A stretch of 64,000 bases of DNA from Porphyrobacter sp. TH134 (GTDB taxonomy: Bacteria; Pseudomonadota; Alphaproteobacteria; Sphingomonadales; Sphingomonadaceae). The notes beneath the pieces were generated by a model. It did no database searches, had not been told where the DNA came from, and worked only from the letters and a program-made list of their open reading frames with translations. Where the stretch lies: NCBI RefSeq assembly GCF_002855495.1, contig NZ_PKRO01000011.1, forward strand, positions 18,846 through 82,845, given 5' to 3'. Made by a program: the position numbers and the translations under genes. Shown one piece after another: positions 9,249 through 18,646 of this stretch. How positions within the stretch are numbered: position 1 is the stretch's first letter; the number at the start of each line of letters is the position of its first letter.

Positions 9249-9806
9249 TCACTGCGTCAGGATTTCCTGTTCCTTCTTGGCGGCGGCCTCGTCGGTTTCC
9301 TTGACGTATTGATCGGTCAGCTTCTGAACCTGCTCTTCGGAACGCTTGCGATCGTCCTCGGAGATTTCCTTCTTCTTCTCGTCGGTCTTCAGGCTTTCCA
9401 TCGCATCGCGGCGCACGTTGCGGATCGCGATCTTGGCCTTTTCGGCATATTGGCCGGCCAGCTTGGCGAGTTCCTTGCGGCGTTCCTGCGTGAGGTCAGG
9501 GATCGGCAGGCGCAACGTCTGGCCGTCGATAATGGGATTAAGGCCGAGGTTCGCGTGCGCGATGCCCTTTTCCACCGGCGTCATGTTCGACTTGTCCCAC
9601 ACCTGCACGCTCAGCATCCGCGGTTCGGGTGCGGAGACGGTGGCGACCTGCGAGAGCGGCATCATCGAGCCATAAACCTCGACCACGACCGGATCGAGCA
9701 AACTGGTGTTGGCGCGGCCCGTGCGCAGGCCCTGAAGATCGCTTTTCAACGCTTCGACAGCGCCCTTCATCCGGCGCTCGACATCGGCCTTGTCATATTG
9801 CGGCAT
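9249..9806 (-). CDS. frr: Ribosome recycling factor
   Basis: This 185-residue protein matches RRF end to end: an N-terminal helix with MKGAVEALKSDLQGLRTGRAN, the LLDPVVVEVYGSMMPLSQVATV beta domain, IRNVRRDAMESLK in the second helix, and a charged C-terminal helix ending QEILTQ. RRF works with EF-G to split post-termination ribosomes. It sits 23 bp after pyrH, which is the conserved tsf-pyrH-frr-uppS order. Confidence 0.97.
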   Translation of the reverse strand: MPQYDKADVERRMKGAVEALKSDLQGLRTGRANTSLLDPVVVEVYGSMMPLSQVATVSAPEPRMLSVQVWDKSNMTPVEKGIAHANLGLNPIIDGQTLRLPIPDLTQERRKELAKLAGQYAEKAKIAIRNVRRDAMESLKTDEKKKEISEDDRKRSEEQVQKLTDQYVKETDEAAAKKEQEILTQ

Positions 9807-9829
9807 GGCTGGGGTTCCTTCGGTTGTCT

Positions 9830-10549
9830 TTAGCTGTCTTGAACGATGGTGGTCGTGCCCTCGCCCGCCAGCACGCGGGCAAGGTTGCCTTTCTCGCGGA
9901 TCGAGAAGACGACGATCGGGATCTTGTTGTCACGGCACAAGGCCACGGCAGAGGCATCCATGACTTTGAGGTTGTCGGCCAGCACGCGGTCATAGGTGAC
10001 GGTGTCGAACCGCACCGCGCCCGGGTTGTGCTTGGGATCACTGTCATAGACCCCGTCGACGCTGGTGCCCTTGAGCAGCGCGTCGCACTTCATTTCGGCT
10101 GCACGCAAGGCTGCGCCGCTATCGGTGGTGAAATAGGGCGCGCCGACGCCAGCGGCGAAGATCACCACGCGGCCCTTTTCCAGATGACGTTCGGCGCGGC
10201 GGCGGATCACCGGTTCGCACACCTTGTCCATCTCGATCGCGGACTGCACGCGGGTCTGCACGCCGAGCTGTTCCAGCGCGTTCTGCATTGCGAGCGCGTT
10301 CATCACGGTCGCCAGCATCCCCATGTAATCGGCCTGCGCCCGGTCCATGCCCTTGGCCGCGCCCGCCATCCCGCGGAAGATATTGCCGCCGCCAATGACG
10401 AGGCAGATTTCGAGGCCCGTTTCCTTGGCCGCCTTCACCTCGGCAGCCAGTTCAGCGACGAAGGCCGGATCAATCCCGAACTGCTGGCCGCCCATCAAGA
10501 CTTCGCCCGACAGTTTCAGGAGAACGCGTTTGATCGGCGGCAGGGACAT
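9830..10549 (-). CDS. pyrH: UMP kinase
   Basis: This is a bacterial hexameric UMP kinase of the amino-acid-kinase fold, 239 residues from the ATG at 10549. [15 protein letters not shown] binds phosphate at the N-terminus. [31 protein letters not shown] and [19 protein letters not shown] follow in the expected order. I rejected a longer upstream extension because it crosses the region near the tsf terminator and shows no family similarity. The gene follows tsf after an intrinsic-terminator-like hairpin, so it may have its own promoter. Confidence 0.96.
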   Translation of the reverse strand: MSLPPIKRVLLKLSGEVLMGGQQFGIDPAFVAELAAEVKAAKETGLEICLVIGGGNIFRGMAGAAKGMDRAQADYMGMLATVMNALAMQNALEQLGVQTRVQSAIEMDKVCEPVIRRRAERHLEKGRVVIFAAGVGAPYFTTDSGAALRAAEMKCDALLKGTSVDGVYDSDPKHNPGAVRFDTVTYDRVLADNLKVMDASAVALCRDNKIPIVVFSIREKGNLARVLAGEGTTTIVQDS

Positions 10550-10664
10550 GGGATGCGGGGCTCCGGGCTGGAATCTAGGCCGTGGGAATAGGTTCGGCGC
10601 ACTTAACGGGCAATCCCCCGATGCGCAAAGGGTAAGGTTGCGCGGTGCACAACCGCGCGCAAGC

Positions 10665-10700
10665 AAACGGCCGCCGCAGCATCATACTGCGACGGCCGTT
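10665..10700 (-). terminator. Strong hairpin between tsf and pyrH
   Basis: On the minus strand, AACGGCCG-T-CGCAG pairs with CTGCG-G-CGGCCGTT, giving a long stem with one mismatch, followed by TTTG. It lies about 20 bp after the tsf stop codon. The T-run is short, so it may only attenuate transcription into pyrH. Confidence 0.6.
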
Positions 10701-10720
10701 GCGATGCTTTGGCGCTGAAA

Positions 10721-11647
10721 TCAGCCCTTGAGCGTGGCTGCCACTTCTGCGGCGAAGTCCACTTCTTCCTTCTCGATGCCTTCACCCAGCTGGAAGCGGG
10801 CGTAGTCCTTGAGCACGATGGGCGTGCCAGCGGCCTTGCCAGCCTGCGCGACCAGATCGGCGATGACGGTCTTGTTGTCCATCACGAAGATCTGGCTGAG
10901 CAGCGCGTTTTCCTTGGCGAACTTCTTCACCGCGCCGTCGACCATCTTCGCCTGCACGTCAGCCGGCTTGCCGGTTTCCGCAGCCTTTTCGGCAGCGATC
11001 TTGCGCTCACGCTCGATCACGTCGGCATCGAGACCATCAGCATCCAGCGCCATCGGGAAAGCGGCAGCCGCGTGCATGGCCAGCTGCTTGCCGAGCGGTT
11101 CGAGCACGTCCGCGCCGGCTTCGCTTTCCAGACCGATCAGCACGCCGATCTTGCCGAGGCCTTCGGCAGCGGCGGTGTGCATGTACGAAATGACCGCGCC
11201 CTTCTCGACCGACACGGTCTTGATGCGGCGGATCTGCTGATTTTCGCCGATGGTTGCGACGTTATCGGTCAGCTTTTCGGCAACAGTGCCACCTTCCGGG
11301 TAGGCCGCCGCCTTCAGCGCTTCAACATCGTCGGTGCCAAGGCCAAGCGCCACAGCGGTCGCGTTGCGCACAAAGCTCTGGAACTGGTCGTTCTTGGCGA
11401 CGAAATCGGTTTCCGAGTTGACTTCGACGGCCACGCCCTTGGTGCCCTGCACCAGCACGCCGACGAGGCCTTCAGCCGCCGTGCGGCTCGACTTCTTCTG
11501 AGCGGTGGCGAGGCCCTTGGCGCGCAGCGCATCAACCGCCGCTTCGATGTCGCCGCCCGCTTCGGTCAGCGCCTTTTTGGCGTCCATCATGCCAGCGCCA
11601 GTGCGCTCGCGCAGCTTCTTCACGTCGGCGACGGAAAAATCGGCCAT
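10721..11647 (-). CDS. tsf: Translation elongation factor Ts
   Basis: This 308-residue protein begins [29 protein letters not shown], the UBA-like N-terminal module with the conserved [17 protein letters not shown] motif. [13 protein letters not shown], the TDFV contact that displaces Mg2+ from EF-Tu, follows at about residue 79. It recycles EF-Tu-GDP. It lies downstream of rpsB with a 141-bp gap, the usual rpsB-tsf pair, and is followed by a hairpin. Confidence 0.97.
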   Translation of the reverse strand: MADFSVADVKKLRERTGAGMMDAKKALTEAGGDIEAAVDALRAKGLATAQKKSSRTAAEGLVGVLVQGTKGVAVEVNSETDFVAKNDQFQSFVRNATAVALGLGTDDVEALKAAAYPEGGTVAEKLTDNVATIGENQQIRRIKTVSVEKGAVISYMHTAAAEGLGKIGVLIGLESEAGADVLEPLGKQLAMHAAAAFPMALDADGLDADVIERERKIAAEKAAETGKPADVQAKMVDGAVKKFAKENALLSQIFVMDNKTVIADLVAQAGKAAGTPIVLKDYARFQLGEGIEKEEVDFAAEVAATLKG

Positions 11648-11788
11648 GAGAAATTCCTTTTCGTGTGGTGTTCGGGCGCCCGGCCTGCCGGTCCCGGGTG
11701 GGAGGGCAATGCCGGGCGCGCTAAAGGGGTAATGTGACGGGCGATTGACGGAGGAGCTCTATTACCCGCCCCTCTCACCCGAGCAGGA

Positions 11789-12571
11789 TCAGGCTTCGGT
11801 TTCTTCCGCAGCCGGCGCGTCAGCAATGACGGCTTCGGCCGGAGGATTGGCCATCGCGCCGAAATCGCTCGATACGTCGGCCTGGAACTTGCCCTTGCCG
11901 GCCAGCGCCGCCTCACCAATTGCCTGGCAGTACAGACGCACCGCGCGGCTGGCATCGTCATTGCCCGGAACCGGGAAAGCGATGTGGCTGGGATCGACGT
12001 TGGTGTCGAGGATGCCGATCACCGGAATGCCGAGGACGGCGGCTTCCTTGATCGCGAGGTCTTCCTTGTTGGCGTCAATCACGAACATCACGTCCGGAAT
12101 GCCGCCCATGTCGCGGATACCGCCGAGCGAGGCTTCAAGCTTTTCACGCTCACGGGTGAGCTGAAGCACTTCCTTCTTGGTGAAGCCCGAGACATCGCCC
12201 GAAAGCATTTCCTCAAGCGACTTCAGACGGCGGATCGAGCCCGAAATCGTCTTCCAGTTGGTGAGCATGCCGCCCAGCCAACGGTGGTTGACGAAGTGCT
12301 GGCCCGACATGCGTGCAGCTTCTGCGATAGGCTCTTGTGCCTGACGCTTGGTGCCGACGAACAGCACCTTGCCGCCCGAACGCACGGTCGATTCGACGAA
12401 GTCCAGCGCGCGCGCGAACAGCGGGACGGTCTGCGACAGGTCGATGATGTGAACACCGTTGCGCGCGCCGAAAATGTACGGCTTCATGCGCGGGTTCCAG
12501 CGGTGGGTCTGGTGGCCGAAGTGAGCGCCGGCCTCGATCAATTGCTGCATCGTGACGACAGGTGCCGCCAT
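11789..12571 (-). CDS. rpsB: 30S ribosomal protein S2
   Basis: This encodes 260 residues from the ATG at 12571. The start [35 protein letters not shown] is the S2 signature. [15 protein letters not shown] and the coiled-coil finger region follow, then [32 protein letters not shown]. The acidic Ala/Glu-rich C-terminal tail is common in alphaproteobacteria. S2 is one of the last proteins to join the small subunit and is needed for S1 binding. It is probably the first gene of the minus-strand core block. The leader upstream of 12571 may hold an S2 autoregulatory element, but I could not resolve one. Confidence 0.96.
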   Translation of the reverse strand: MAAPVVTMQQLIEAGAHFGHQTHRWNPRMKPYIFGARNGVHIIDLSQTVPLFARALDFVESTVRSGGKVLFVGTKRQAQEPIAEAARMSGQHFVNHRWLGGMLTNWKTISGSIRRLKSLEEMLSGDVSGFTKKEVLQLTREREKLEASLGGIRDMGGIPDVMFVIDANKEDLAIKEAAVLGIPVIGILDTNVDPSHIAFPVPGNDDASRAVRLYCQAIGEAALAGKGKFQADVSSDFGAMANPPAEAVIADAPAAEETEA

Positions 12572-12860
12572 AGGTAATTCCTTTCCGGTTGTTCCTCTGG
12601 AAGGCTGGAACCGCGTCGCGGAGATCCCGCAGACGGCACCGGTATGAACGCCTTCCATGCGAATTCGCATCCGTAACGGGCGATTTGCCCCTCGGTTGCG
12701 AGCGGGCCCTTAGCGGGGCAAGCGCATCAAATCCAGCCCTGAATAGCCCTATCCGTCAATTTCCGGACCAGTTCGGTCACAAAGCCGCTTGACACTGAAG
12801 AACATGTAGGGAACAAAGCCTCAGGAACAAAAAACGAACGAATGAGCGTAAAGGACAATC

Positions 12861-13166
12861 ATGATGCTCGCACTCGCCATTTCTGCGCTGTTTACCGCCT
12901 CGGGCATCCTTGCCATCTGGGTGATTGCTGACGCATTGTCGACGGCGCGGGCGGCCTATGGTCGGCTGATGCGCGAAGGCGCGATTATGCGCGCCGGGTT
13001 TGCGCTTCAATCAGCGGCATTGGAGATGCAGTTGCGCCCCGCCCCTGTTCGGCCTGCCCCCCTTCGCCCCGCTCCCGCTCGCCTCGCAATCCCTCGCAGC
13101 GTTACAGCACGCCAGCGCCCGGCGCGCTTGCAGTTGCTGTCGCTTCAAGCTGGCGCCGCCGCTTGA
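12861..13166 (+). CDS. Small single-pass membrane protein of unknown function
   Basis: This 101-residue protein has one strong hydrophobic segment at the very N-terminus (ALAISALFTASGILAIWVIADAL). A short charged helix follows (STARAAYGRLMREG), then a Pro/Arg/Ala-rich tail. An AAAGGA ribosome-binding site lies 4 bases before the ATG. The N-terminal half looks like a real membrane protein; the tail is low-complexity. Its last 65 bp overlap the 3' end of pssA on the other strand, so the true C-terminus could differ between strains. No function is suggested by the sequence. Confidence 0.6.
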   Translation: MMLALAISALFTASGILAIWVIADALSTARAAYGRLMREGAIMRAGFALQSAALEMQLRPAPVRPAPLRPAPARLAIPRSVTARQRPARLQLLSLQAGAAA

Positions 13167-14016
13167 TCCTGCCGTATTTGACGAGGCCATAGGGCATCAG
13201 CGCCAGATAGGTGAGGCTGATGGTGGCCAGCGTCCACCATGGCTCAAGCAGCAGAGCAGCAAAAGCAAGGCCCGTAAACGCGATCAGGGGCAGACGAATG
13301 GAACGGCGCGGACGCAAGGAACCCCAGCTGATCGTTGCCATGTTCGATATCATTAGAATGGCGATGACTGTGAGCCACAGTGTCATCAGGACCGGATCGC
13401 GAAACAGTTCGTAGCCGGTCTCATGCCACAGATAAAACGGGGTAAAGGCCAGCCCCGCGCCAACTGGCGCTGGAACACCTGTCAAAAATCCGGCCGATTT
13501 ATGCGGTTGTTCGTCCACATCGATCCGGGCGTTGAACCGGGCAAGACGCAGCGCGCAGCAGATCGCAAAGGCAAGGGCTGCAAACCAGCCAAACCGCGGC
13601 CAGTCCTGCAACGACCACAGAAACAGGATCAGCGCCGGAGCGACACCGAACGAAAGCGAATCCGCCAGACTGTCAAGTTCGGCGCCAAAGCGTGACTGGG
13701 CATTCAGCAGCCGGGCAATCCGCCCGTCGATCCCGTCAAGGATGCCGGCCAGCACCACTAGCGCGATGGCATAGGTCCACTGCCCATCAATCGCAAAACG
13801 GATCCCTGTCAGCCCAGAGCACAGCGCGGCTGACGTGATCGCATTGGGGAGCATCGCTCGCAATGTCAGCCCCCCGCTGACAACGCTGCCCATGGCAGGC
13901 ACGTCGTCGTCGTCATCCTCTGCCGCCTTTGGCCCAAGCCGGGCGGGCAGGAATCGTGATCCGGGCAGCTTGCGCCGACCGCGCTGGCCGGGCGGAGTCG
14001 GAACGGGGCGGCTCAC
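13102..14016 (-). CDS. pssA: CDP-diacylglycerol-serine O-phosphatidyltransferase
   Basis: This is a 304-residue integral-membrane CDP-alcohol phosphotransferase. The signature DGxxARxxxxxxxxGxxLDxxxD is complete in [11 protein letters not shown] followed by [11 protein letters not shown]. About seven hydrophobic segments follow a basic, disordered N-terminus of about 50 residues. It makes phosphatidylserine from CDP-diacylglycerol (the CdsA product) and serine. Its start overlaps the psd stop by 4 bp, so the two sequential enzymes of phosphatidylethanolamine synthesis are translationally coupled. This is the membrane-type PS synthase, not the PLD-type enzyme of enterobacteria. Confidence 0.93.
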   Translation of the reverse strand: MSRPVPTPPGQRGRRKLPGSRFLPARLGPKAAEDDDDDVPAMGSVVSGGLTLRAMLPNAITSAALCSGLTGIRFAIDGQWTYAIALVVLAGILDGIDGRIARLLNAQSRFGAELDSLADSLSFGVAPALILFLWSLQDWPRFGWFAALAFAICCALRLARFNARIDVDEQPHKSAGFLTGVPAPVGAGLAFTPFYLWHETGYELFRDPVLMTLWLTVIAILMISNMATISWGSLRPRRSIRLPLIAFTGLAFAALLLEPWWTLATISLTYLALMPYGLVKYGRIKRRRQLEATATASAPGAGVL

Positions 14017-14765
14017 TGGGAAATTCCTTCGATCAATCCGCGCCGGCCAACCTCGGCAATCACAGTTTCGCCGGCGATGACGGTCTGTCCGATCATGACG
14101 GCCGGATCGGTTCCGGCCGGCAGATAGACATCAACCCGGCTACCGAACCGGATAAGCCCGACCCGCTGGCCCTTGGCCAGCATATCGCCCGGTTTCACAA
14201 ACGGCACGATCCGCCGCGCCACCAACCCCGCGATCTGGGTGAAGCCGATTTTCAGCCCATCAGTCCGCTCGATCAAAATGTGCTGGCGCTCGTTTTCGTC
14301 ACTCGCCTTATCGAGATCGGCATTCATGAAGCGGCCGGGAATATAAACCACGCGCCGCACTGTCCCGCCCACGGGCGTCCGGTTGATGTGGACATCGAAC
14401 ACACTCATGAAGATCGATACCCGCGTGACCGGCCCGGCAGGCAGGCCTGCCACGCCCGATCCGTCGTCGATCTGCAATTCCACCGGCGGATCGACCTCGG
14501 TAATCAGGGTCACCAGACCATCGGCAGGCGAGATTATCACAGCATCGCTTTGCGGCACCACCCGTTCCGGATCTCGGAAAAAGGCAAATACTCCGATGCT
14601 GAACAGCAACAGCGGCCAGCCGATCATGTCCCAACCCAGCACCAGCAGCACAAACAGGCTCACGCCTGCCGCAATGAGCCCGAACTTGCGACCCTCCGGA
14701 TGGATCGCGGGCCAGCCCCAGCCAGCCTCGCCGCGGCCCTTGTTATCGAGAATTTCGCCTGCCAT
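14013..14765 (-). CDS. psd: Phosphatidylserine decarboxylase
   Basis: This encodes 250 residues from the ATG at 14765. It is a pyruvoyl-dependent membrane enzyme converting phosphatidylserine to phosphatidylethanolamine. Two adjacent hydrophobic segments near residues 23-60 anchor the N-terminus. [16 protein letters not shown] and the C-terminal [13 protein letters not shown], whose GS pair is the self-cleavage site that creates the pyruvoyl group, identify the short type used by alphaproteobacteria. Residues upstream of 14765 in the open frame do not resemble the family. It sits directly upstream of pssA. Confidence 0.94.
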   Translation of the reverse strand: MAGEILDNKGRGEAGWGWPAIHPEGRKFGLIAAGVSLFVLLVLGWDMIGWPLLLFSIGVFAFFRDPERVVPQSDAVIISPADGLVTLITEVDPPVELQIDDGSGVAGLPAGPVTRVSIFMSVFDVHINRTPVGGTVRRVVYIPGRFMNADLDKASDENERQHILIERTDGLKIGFTQIAGLVARRIVPFVKPGDMLAKGQRVGLIRFGSRVDVYLPAGTDPAVMIGQTVIAGETVIAEVGRRGLIEGISQ

Positions 14766-14814
14766 CGTTCCGCTTCTAGGGCGAGGCGTCCCACCCCGCA
14801 AGGCAGGTCGGCCC

Positions 14815-15987
14815 TCAGGCAACCTTGCGTACGAACACCGTGCCGGCAGAATAGCCTGCCCCAAAGCTGCAAATCAGCCCGGTGTCACCAGCCCGCAGAT
14901 CATCACTGTGCTGGTGGAACGCAATGATTGACCCCGCGCTGGAGGTATTGCCGTAGGTATCCAGCACGGTCGGACTTTCATCCTCGCTCGCCTCGTGGCC
15001 GAGCACCTTGTGCGAAATCAACCGGTTCATGCCGGCATTGGCCTGATGCAGCCACAGGCGACGCAGGCCTTCGGGATCAATCCCCAGCCGGGTCGCTTCA
15101 TCAAGGATCATCTGTGCCACCATCGGCACGACTTCCTTGAAGACCTTGCGCCCTTCCTGGACGAACAATTTGTCCGCTGCATCCGCGCTGCCAGGCGCGG
15201 CGCGGTTGAGGAAGCCGAAATTGTTGCGGATGTTGTTGGAAAAGACGGTCTTCAGCCTGGTGCCGAGAATATCCCAATGCTGCACAGGCGCGATGGCGGC
15301 GTCTTCCACCAGCACGGCGGTGGCGACATCGCCGAAGATGAAGTGGCTGTCACGGTCGCGCCAGTTGAGGTGGCCCGAGGTGATTTCCGGGCTGACCACC
15401 AGCACAGAACGCGCATTGCCCGCACGGATGTAATCGGCTGCCGTCTGGATGCCGAAAGTTGCCGAGGAACACGCCACATTCATGTCAAAGCCAAAGCCCT
15501 CGATCCCCAGCGCCTGCTGGATTTCGATCGCCATCGCCGGGTAAGGGCGCTGCATGTTCGAGGCCGCGCACAGCACCGCGTCCACATCGTCCGGCTTGCG
15601 CCCTGCCCGCTCCAGCGCCTGACGTGCCGCTGCCACGCCGATTTCGGCCATGATCGACAATTCGTCATTGGGCCGCTCGGGCAGGCGCGGGCACATGGTG
15701 GCCGGATCGAGGATCGCCGCCTTGCTCATCACGTGGCGCGATTTGATCCCGCTCGCCTTTTCGATGAATTCGGCCGAGGAATAGGTCAGAGCTTCCGCCT
15801 CGCCGGCCGCAATCGCATCGGCATGGGCGGCATTGTGGCGGTCAACGAAGGCGTTGAAGCTCGCAACGAGTTCGTCGTTGCTGATGCTGTCGGCAGGGGT
15901 GAACAAGCCGGTGGCAGAGATGACCGGGCGGCCCGTCAGCGTGGCGGTGGGGGGAGATTGCATTTCCTGCATGGGACTTTCTTGCAT
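14815..15987 (-). CDS. Beta-ketoacyl-ACP synthase III-type thiolase-fold enzyme
   Basis: This 390-residue thiolase-superfamily condensing enzyme has a complete KAS III triad: Cys in [11 protein letters not shown], His in [10 protein letters not shown] and Asn in [10 protein letters not shown]. It is about 60 residues longer than housekeeping FabH because of an N-terminal extension and an insert around residues 40-95. Long KAS III enzymes of this class can take acyl-CoA longer than acetyl-CoA, so a role in feeding medium-chain acyl groups into synthesis is possible (inference). Several start Met codons lie at residues 1, 6 and 9. It is 12 bp from the LysR gene on the same strand, so the two may be cotranscribed. 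Confidence 0.82.
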   Translation of the reverse strand: MQESPMQEMQSPPTATLTGRPVISATGLFTPADSISNDELVASFNAFVDRHNAAHADAIAAGEAEALTYSSAEFIEKASGIKSRHVMSKAAILDPATMCPRLPERPNDELSIMAEIGVAAARQALERAGRKPDDVDAVLCAASNMQRPYPAMAIEIQQALGIEGFGFDMNVACSSATFGIQTAADYIRAGNARSVLVVSPEITSGHLNWRDRDSHFIFGDVATAVLVEDAAIAPVQHWDILGTRLKTVFSNNIRNNFGFLNRAAPGSADAADKLFVQEGRKVFKEVVPMVAQMILDEATRLGIDPEGLRRLWLHQANAGMNRLISHKVLGHEASEDESPTVLDTYGNTSSAGSIIAFHQHSDDLRAGDTGLICSFGAGYSAGTVFVRKVA

Positions 15988-15999
15988 GGGACGCGCGCC

Positions 16000-16929
16000 T
16001 TACTGCCCGCGGAATGCTGCGGCAAGCCCTGCGGCTGCATCAGGCGCGGCGCCCCTTTCAGGATCCAGCACTTCGCGCAGCAAGGGATTGGGAAAGGTGC
16101 GCGCGATGGTGACGGCATGGAACTCTTCCGTGATGCCCGGCAATTGCATCAATTCATACAGCGTGCCTGAGGCCAGTTCGTCGCGCACCACGATCGGAGG
16201 GATGACAGCCACACCGGCATCAGCGCGTGCCAGCAGGCGCAGCATCGCCATATCATCCGCTTCAGCGGCGATGCGCGGGACAATGCCCATCCGCTCCAGC
16301 ATCGCGTCGAACCCGGCGCGCAGCGCGGTTTCGGGCGTCGGCAAGATCAACGGCGCATGGGCTAGCAGCATCGGCAAGCCCTGCGCGGCGAGCGCCAGCC
16401 GCGCCCGGGTGCCCACAAGACTGACCGATTGTTCCGCAATCCGCCGCACGAGATAGGGACTAGCCGCATCGCGCGCGGGCACCTGATTGGTCAGCAGCAC
16501 GTCGATCCTTAGCGCATCAAGCGCGCGCAGCAGGCTGGACTGGGTGCCCGATCGCAGCACCACCTCGACATCGTCGCGCCCGATCAGCGGGGCAAGAAAG
16601 CCCATCTGGAAATTGCGTGACAGTGTCGCCAGCGCACCGATGCGCAGCACCTTGCGCTGCCCACCCACCGCCCGAAAGGTGGCGGTCAGCTGTTCGGACG
16701 CGCGGAAGATCTGCTCGGCATAATCAAGCGCGATCCGCCCGGCTTCGGTCAGCACCAGATTGCGCCCGCGCCGTTCAAACAGATCATGGCCAAGGTCAGC
16801 CTCCAGCGCCTTGATCTGCGTCGACACCGCGCTTTGCGAGATGTTGAGCGCTTTGGCAGCCGAGGTCAGGGTGCCTTCGCGCGCGACCGCCCGAAACAGA
16901 CGCAGGTGGTGGAGATTGAGGCTCGCCAT
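16000..16929 (-). CDS. LysR-family transcriptional regulator next to dabBA
   Basis: This encodes 309 residues from the ATG at 16929. The N-terminal winged helix MASLNLHHLRLFRAVAREGTL...ISQSAVSTQIKALEADLG is typical LysR, and an effector-binding domain follows. The frame stays open far upstream, but that extension is Arg/Ser-rich and overlaps the dabB promoter region, so I reject it. The gene is divergent from dabB across 127 bp that contain a TTCG-N7-CGAA inverted repeat. LysR regulators next to carbon-fixation or Ci-uptake genes are common, so it probably controls dabBA in response to CO2 or carbon status (inference). Confidence 0.88.
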   Translation of the reverse strand: MASLNLHHLRLFRAVAREGTLTSAAKALNISQSAVSTQIKALEADLGHDLFERRGRNLVLTEAGRIALDYAEQIFRASEQLTATFRAVGGQRKVLRIGALATLSRNFQMGFLAPLIGRDDVEVVLRSGTQSSLLRALDALRIDVLLTNQVPARDAASPYLVRRIAEQSVSLVGTRARLALAAQGLPMLLAHAPLILPTPETALRAGFDAMLERMGIVPRIAAEADDMAMLRLLARADAGVAVIPPIVVRDELASGTLYELMQLPGITEEFHAVTIARTFPNPLLREVLDPERGAAPDAAAGLAAAFRGQ

Positions 16930-16948
16930 GGTCGAATACCCGCTTAAT

Positions 16949-16967
16949 CGTTCGCTTGAACCGAACG
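16949..16967. promoter_or_regulatory. Inverted repeat, candidate LysR operator between regulator and dabB
   Basis: CGTTCG (16949-16954) and CGAACG (16962-16967) form an inverted repeat with a 7-nt spacer; the inner bases fit the T-N11-A pattern of LysR sites. It is 20 bp upstream of the LysR start and 90 bp upstream of dabB, in the shared divergent promoter region. Confidence 0.5.
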
Positions 16968-17056
16968 TTCGACCGCAAAATATGAATTTTTCTTGGTTTC
17001 GTCCACCCCCTACTTGGCAATGCGACCCACAGCTCTTCATGCCGGAGTGCCGCATC

Positions 17057-18619
17057 ATGCCTGACGCCATTGCCTTTCCCATGCTCGCACCTTTGGCGCT
17101 GGTGCCTGTCAGCCTGCTCGCGCTGGCTCGCCCCGGCAAGCGTCCCGGGCACCTGCCGCGCTGGTCCGAAACCTCGGCGCTGGCCGCATTTGCTCTGGCA
17201 TTGGCGGGCCTGATCCAGACCGCGCTTGCCGCGCCGACCGGCGCCGCGCTGCTGGACGGGCCGTTGGCGCTGGGGCTGCGCGCTGATCTGGTCGCCGCCA
17301 GCATGGCGAGCCTTGTTGGCTTTATCGGCTGGATCGTGATGCGCTACAGCCGCACTTACTGCGACGGTGAGGCCCGCGAAGGCGCTTTCCACGGCCTGAT
17401 GCTGACCACACTCGCCGCTGTGCTGGTGTTTGTGCAGGCCGGCACGCTGCCCACCATGATCCTTGCTGCTGTTGCAGTGGGCCTCACGCTCAAGCGGCTG
17501 CTCTTGTTCTACCCCGACCGGCCCGAAGCCCAGCGCGCGGCGACCAAGTTTGCGCTGGTCTGGCACGCGGGTGATGCGATGCTGGTGCTGGCTGCCATCC
17601 TGCTGTTTGCCCGGTTCGGGACGCTGGACGTGACAGCTCTCTCCGGCGCTGCGGCAAGCATGGGTCTTGGCCTTGGCGGAACAATCGGGGTCGCCGCCCT
17701 TGTGGCTGCGGCTGCCTTGAAGACCGCCGCTTTCCCCCTGCACGGCTGGCTGACCGAGGTGATGGAGGCGCCCACCCCCGTCTCTGCTCTGCTTCACGCC
17801 GGGATCATCAATTCGGGCGGTGTGCTGCTGATTACAGCGGCCCCGCTGGTGCAGATGAGCACCGGCGCAATGGCCGCTCTGGTGATGATCGGCGGGCTGA
17901 CCGCATTGTTCGGCGCCGCGGTGATGCTGACCCAGAGCGCCATCAAGACAGCGCTGGCCTGGTCGACGATCTCGCAGATGGGCTTCATGCTGCTGCAATG
18001 CGGCCTGGGACTGTGGACGCTGGCGCTGCTGCACATCATCGCGCACTCGCTGTACAAGGCGCACGCCTTCCTGTCCTCGGGCGGCGCGGTTGCCGAGGTC
18101 GCCAGCATCCGCCGCCCTGGCCCGGTCGCTGTGCCAAGCGTGGCTGCGGTGCTCAAAAGCTTCGCTTTGGCGCTGGCCATCTTCGCTGCCATTGCCGGCG
18201 CGTTTACCGCTGCCTTCGGGCCAAAGTCTCCGCAGGCGCTGGCGCTGGGTGCAATCCTGATCTTCGGGGTAGCCTACCTCGTCGCTCAAGGCCTTGCCGA
18301 CCGCGCGCCGGTCGCCCTGACCAAGCGCACGGCGGGCGCGGCGCTGGCGGCGGCAGCCGGCTACTTCAGCTTCCAGACGCTGGCGCAGGCAATCTGGGGC
18401 CCGATCCTGCCCCCTGCACCGATGCCCGGCGAGCTTGAATGGGCCATGCTGGTTATCGCCGTGGCCAGCTTTGGTCTGGTCGCCTTTGCGCAAGCCTTGT
18501 TCCCGCTGTGGGCGCATCACCCGGCGACCGCAGGCCTGCGCGTCCACCTTGCCAACGGCCTGTACCTCAACGCCCTGCTTGACCGTGCGATCGGTGGCTT
18601 TCGCACCACCATCCGCTGA
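17057..18619 (+). CDS. dabB: DabB, NuoL-like membrane subunit of an inorganic carbon transporter
   Basis: This 520-residue polytopic protein belongs to the complex I NuoL/M / Mrp antiporter family (proton_antipo_M). The core carries KTAAFPLHGWLTEVMEAPTPVSALLHAG, with the conserved Lys and the broken-helix PTPVSALLHA segment, and ALAWSTISQMGFM. DabB is thought to couple ion movement to the carbonic-anhydrase-like DabA, accumulating bicarbonate in the cytosol. It ends 27 bp before dabA. An ATG at 17039 is an alternative start; I chose 17057 because GGAG precedes it. It is shorter than true NuoL, as expected for DabB. Confidence 0.88.
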   Translation: MPDAIAFPMLAPLALVPVSLLALARPGKRPGHLPRWSETSALAAFALALAGLIQTALAAPTGAALLDGPLALGLRADLVAASMASLVGFIGWIVMRYSRTYCDGEAREGAFHGLMLTTLAAVLVFVQAGTLPTMILAAVAVGLTLKRLLLFYPDRPEAQRAATKFALVWHAGDAMLVLAAILLFARFGTLDVTALSGAAASMGLGLGGTIGVAALVAAAALKTAAFPLHGWLTEVMEAPTPVSALLHAGIINSGGVLLITAAPLVQMSTGAMAALVMIGGLTALFGAAVMLTQSAIKTALAWSTISQMGFMLLQCGLGLWTLALLHIIAHSLYKAHAFLSSGGAVAEVASIRRPGPVAVPSVAAVLKSFALALAIFAAIAGAFTAAFGPKSPQALALGAILIFGVAYLVAQGLADRAPVALTKRTAGAALAAAAGYFSFQTLAQAIWGPILPPAPMPGELEWAMLVIAVASFGLVAFAQALFPLWAHHPATAGLRVHLANGLYLNALLDRAIGGFRTTIR

Positions 18620-18646
18620 ACCCCGCCTGAGATACGGAGAATTGCC

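Noticed and set aside
10641..10656. GCGCGGT.../ACCGCGC short inverted repeat upstream of pyrH
   Set aside because: Too short and without a T-run or conserved context; the stronger hairpin at 10665-10700 explains the region.
16760..17056. Longer DabB start using the open frame from 16760
   Set aside because: It would overlap the LysR gene and its operator region, and the added residues are Arg-rich and not membrane-like.
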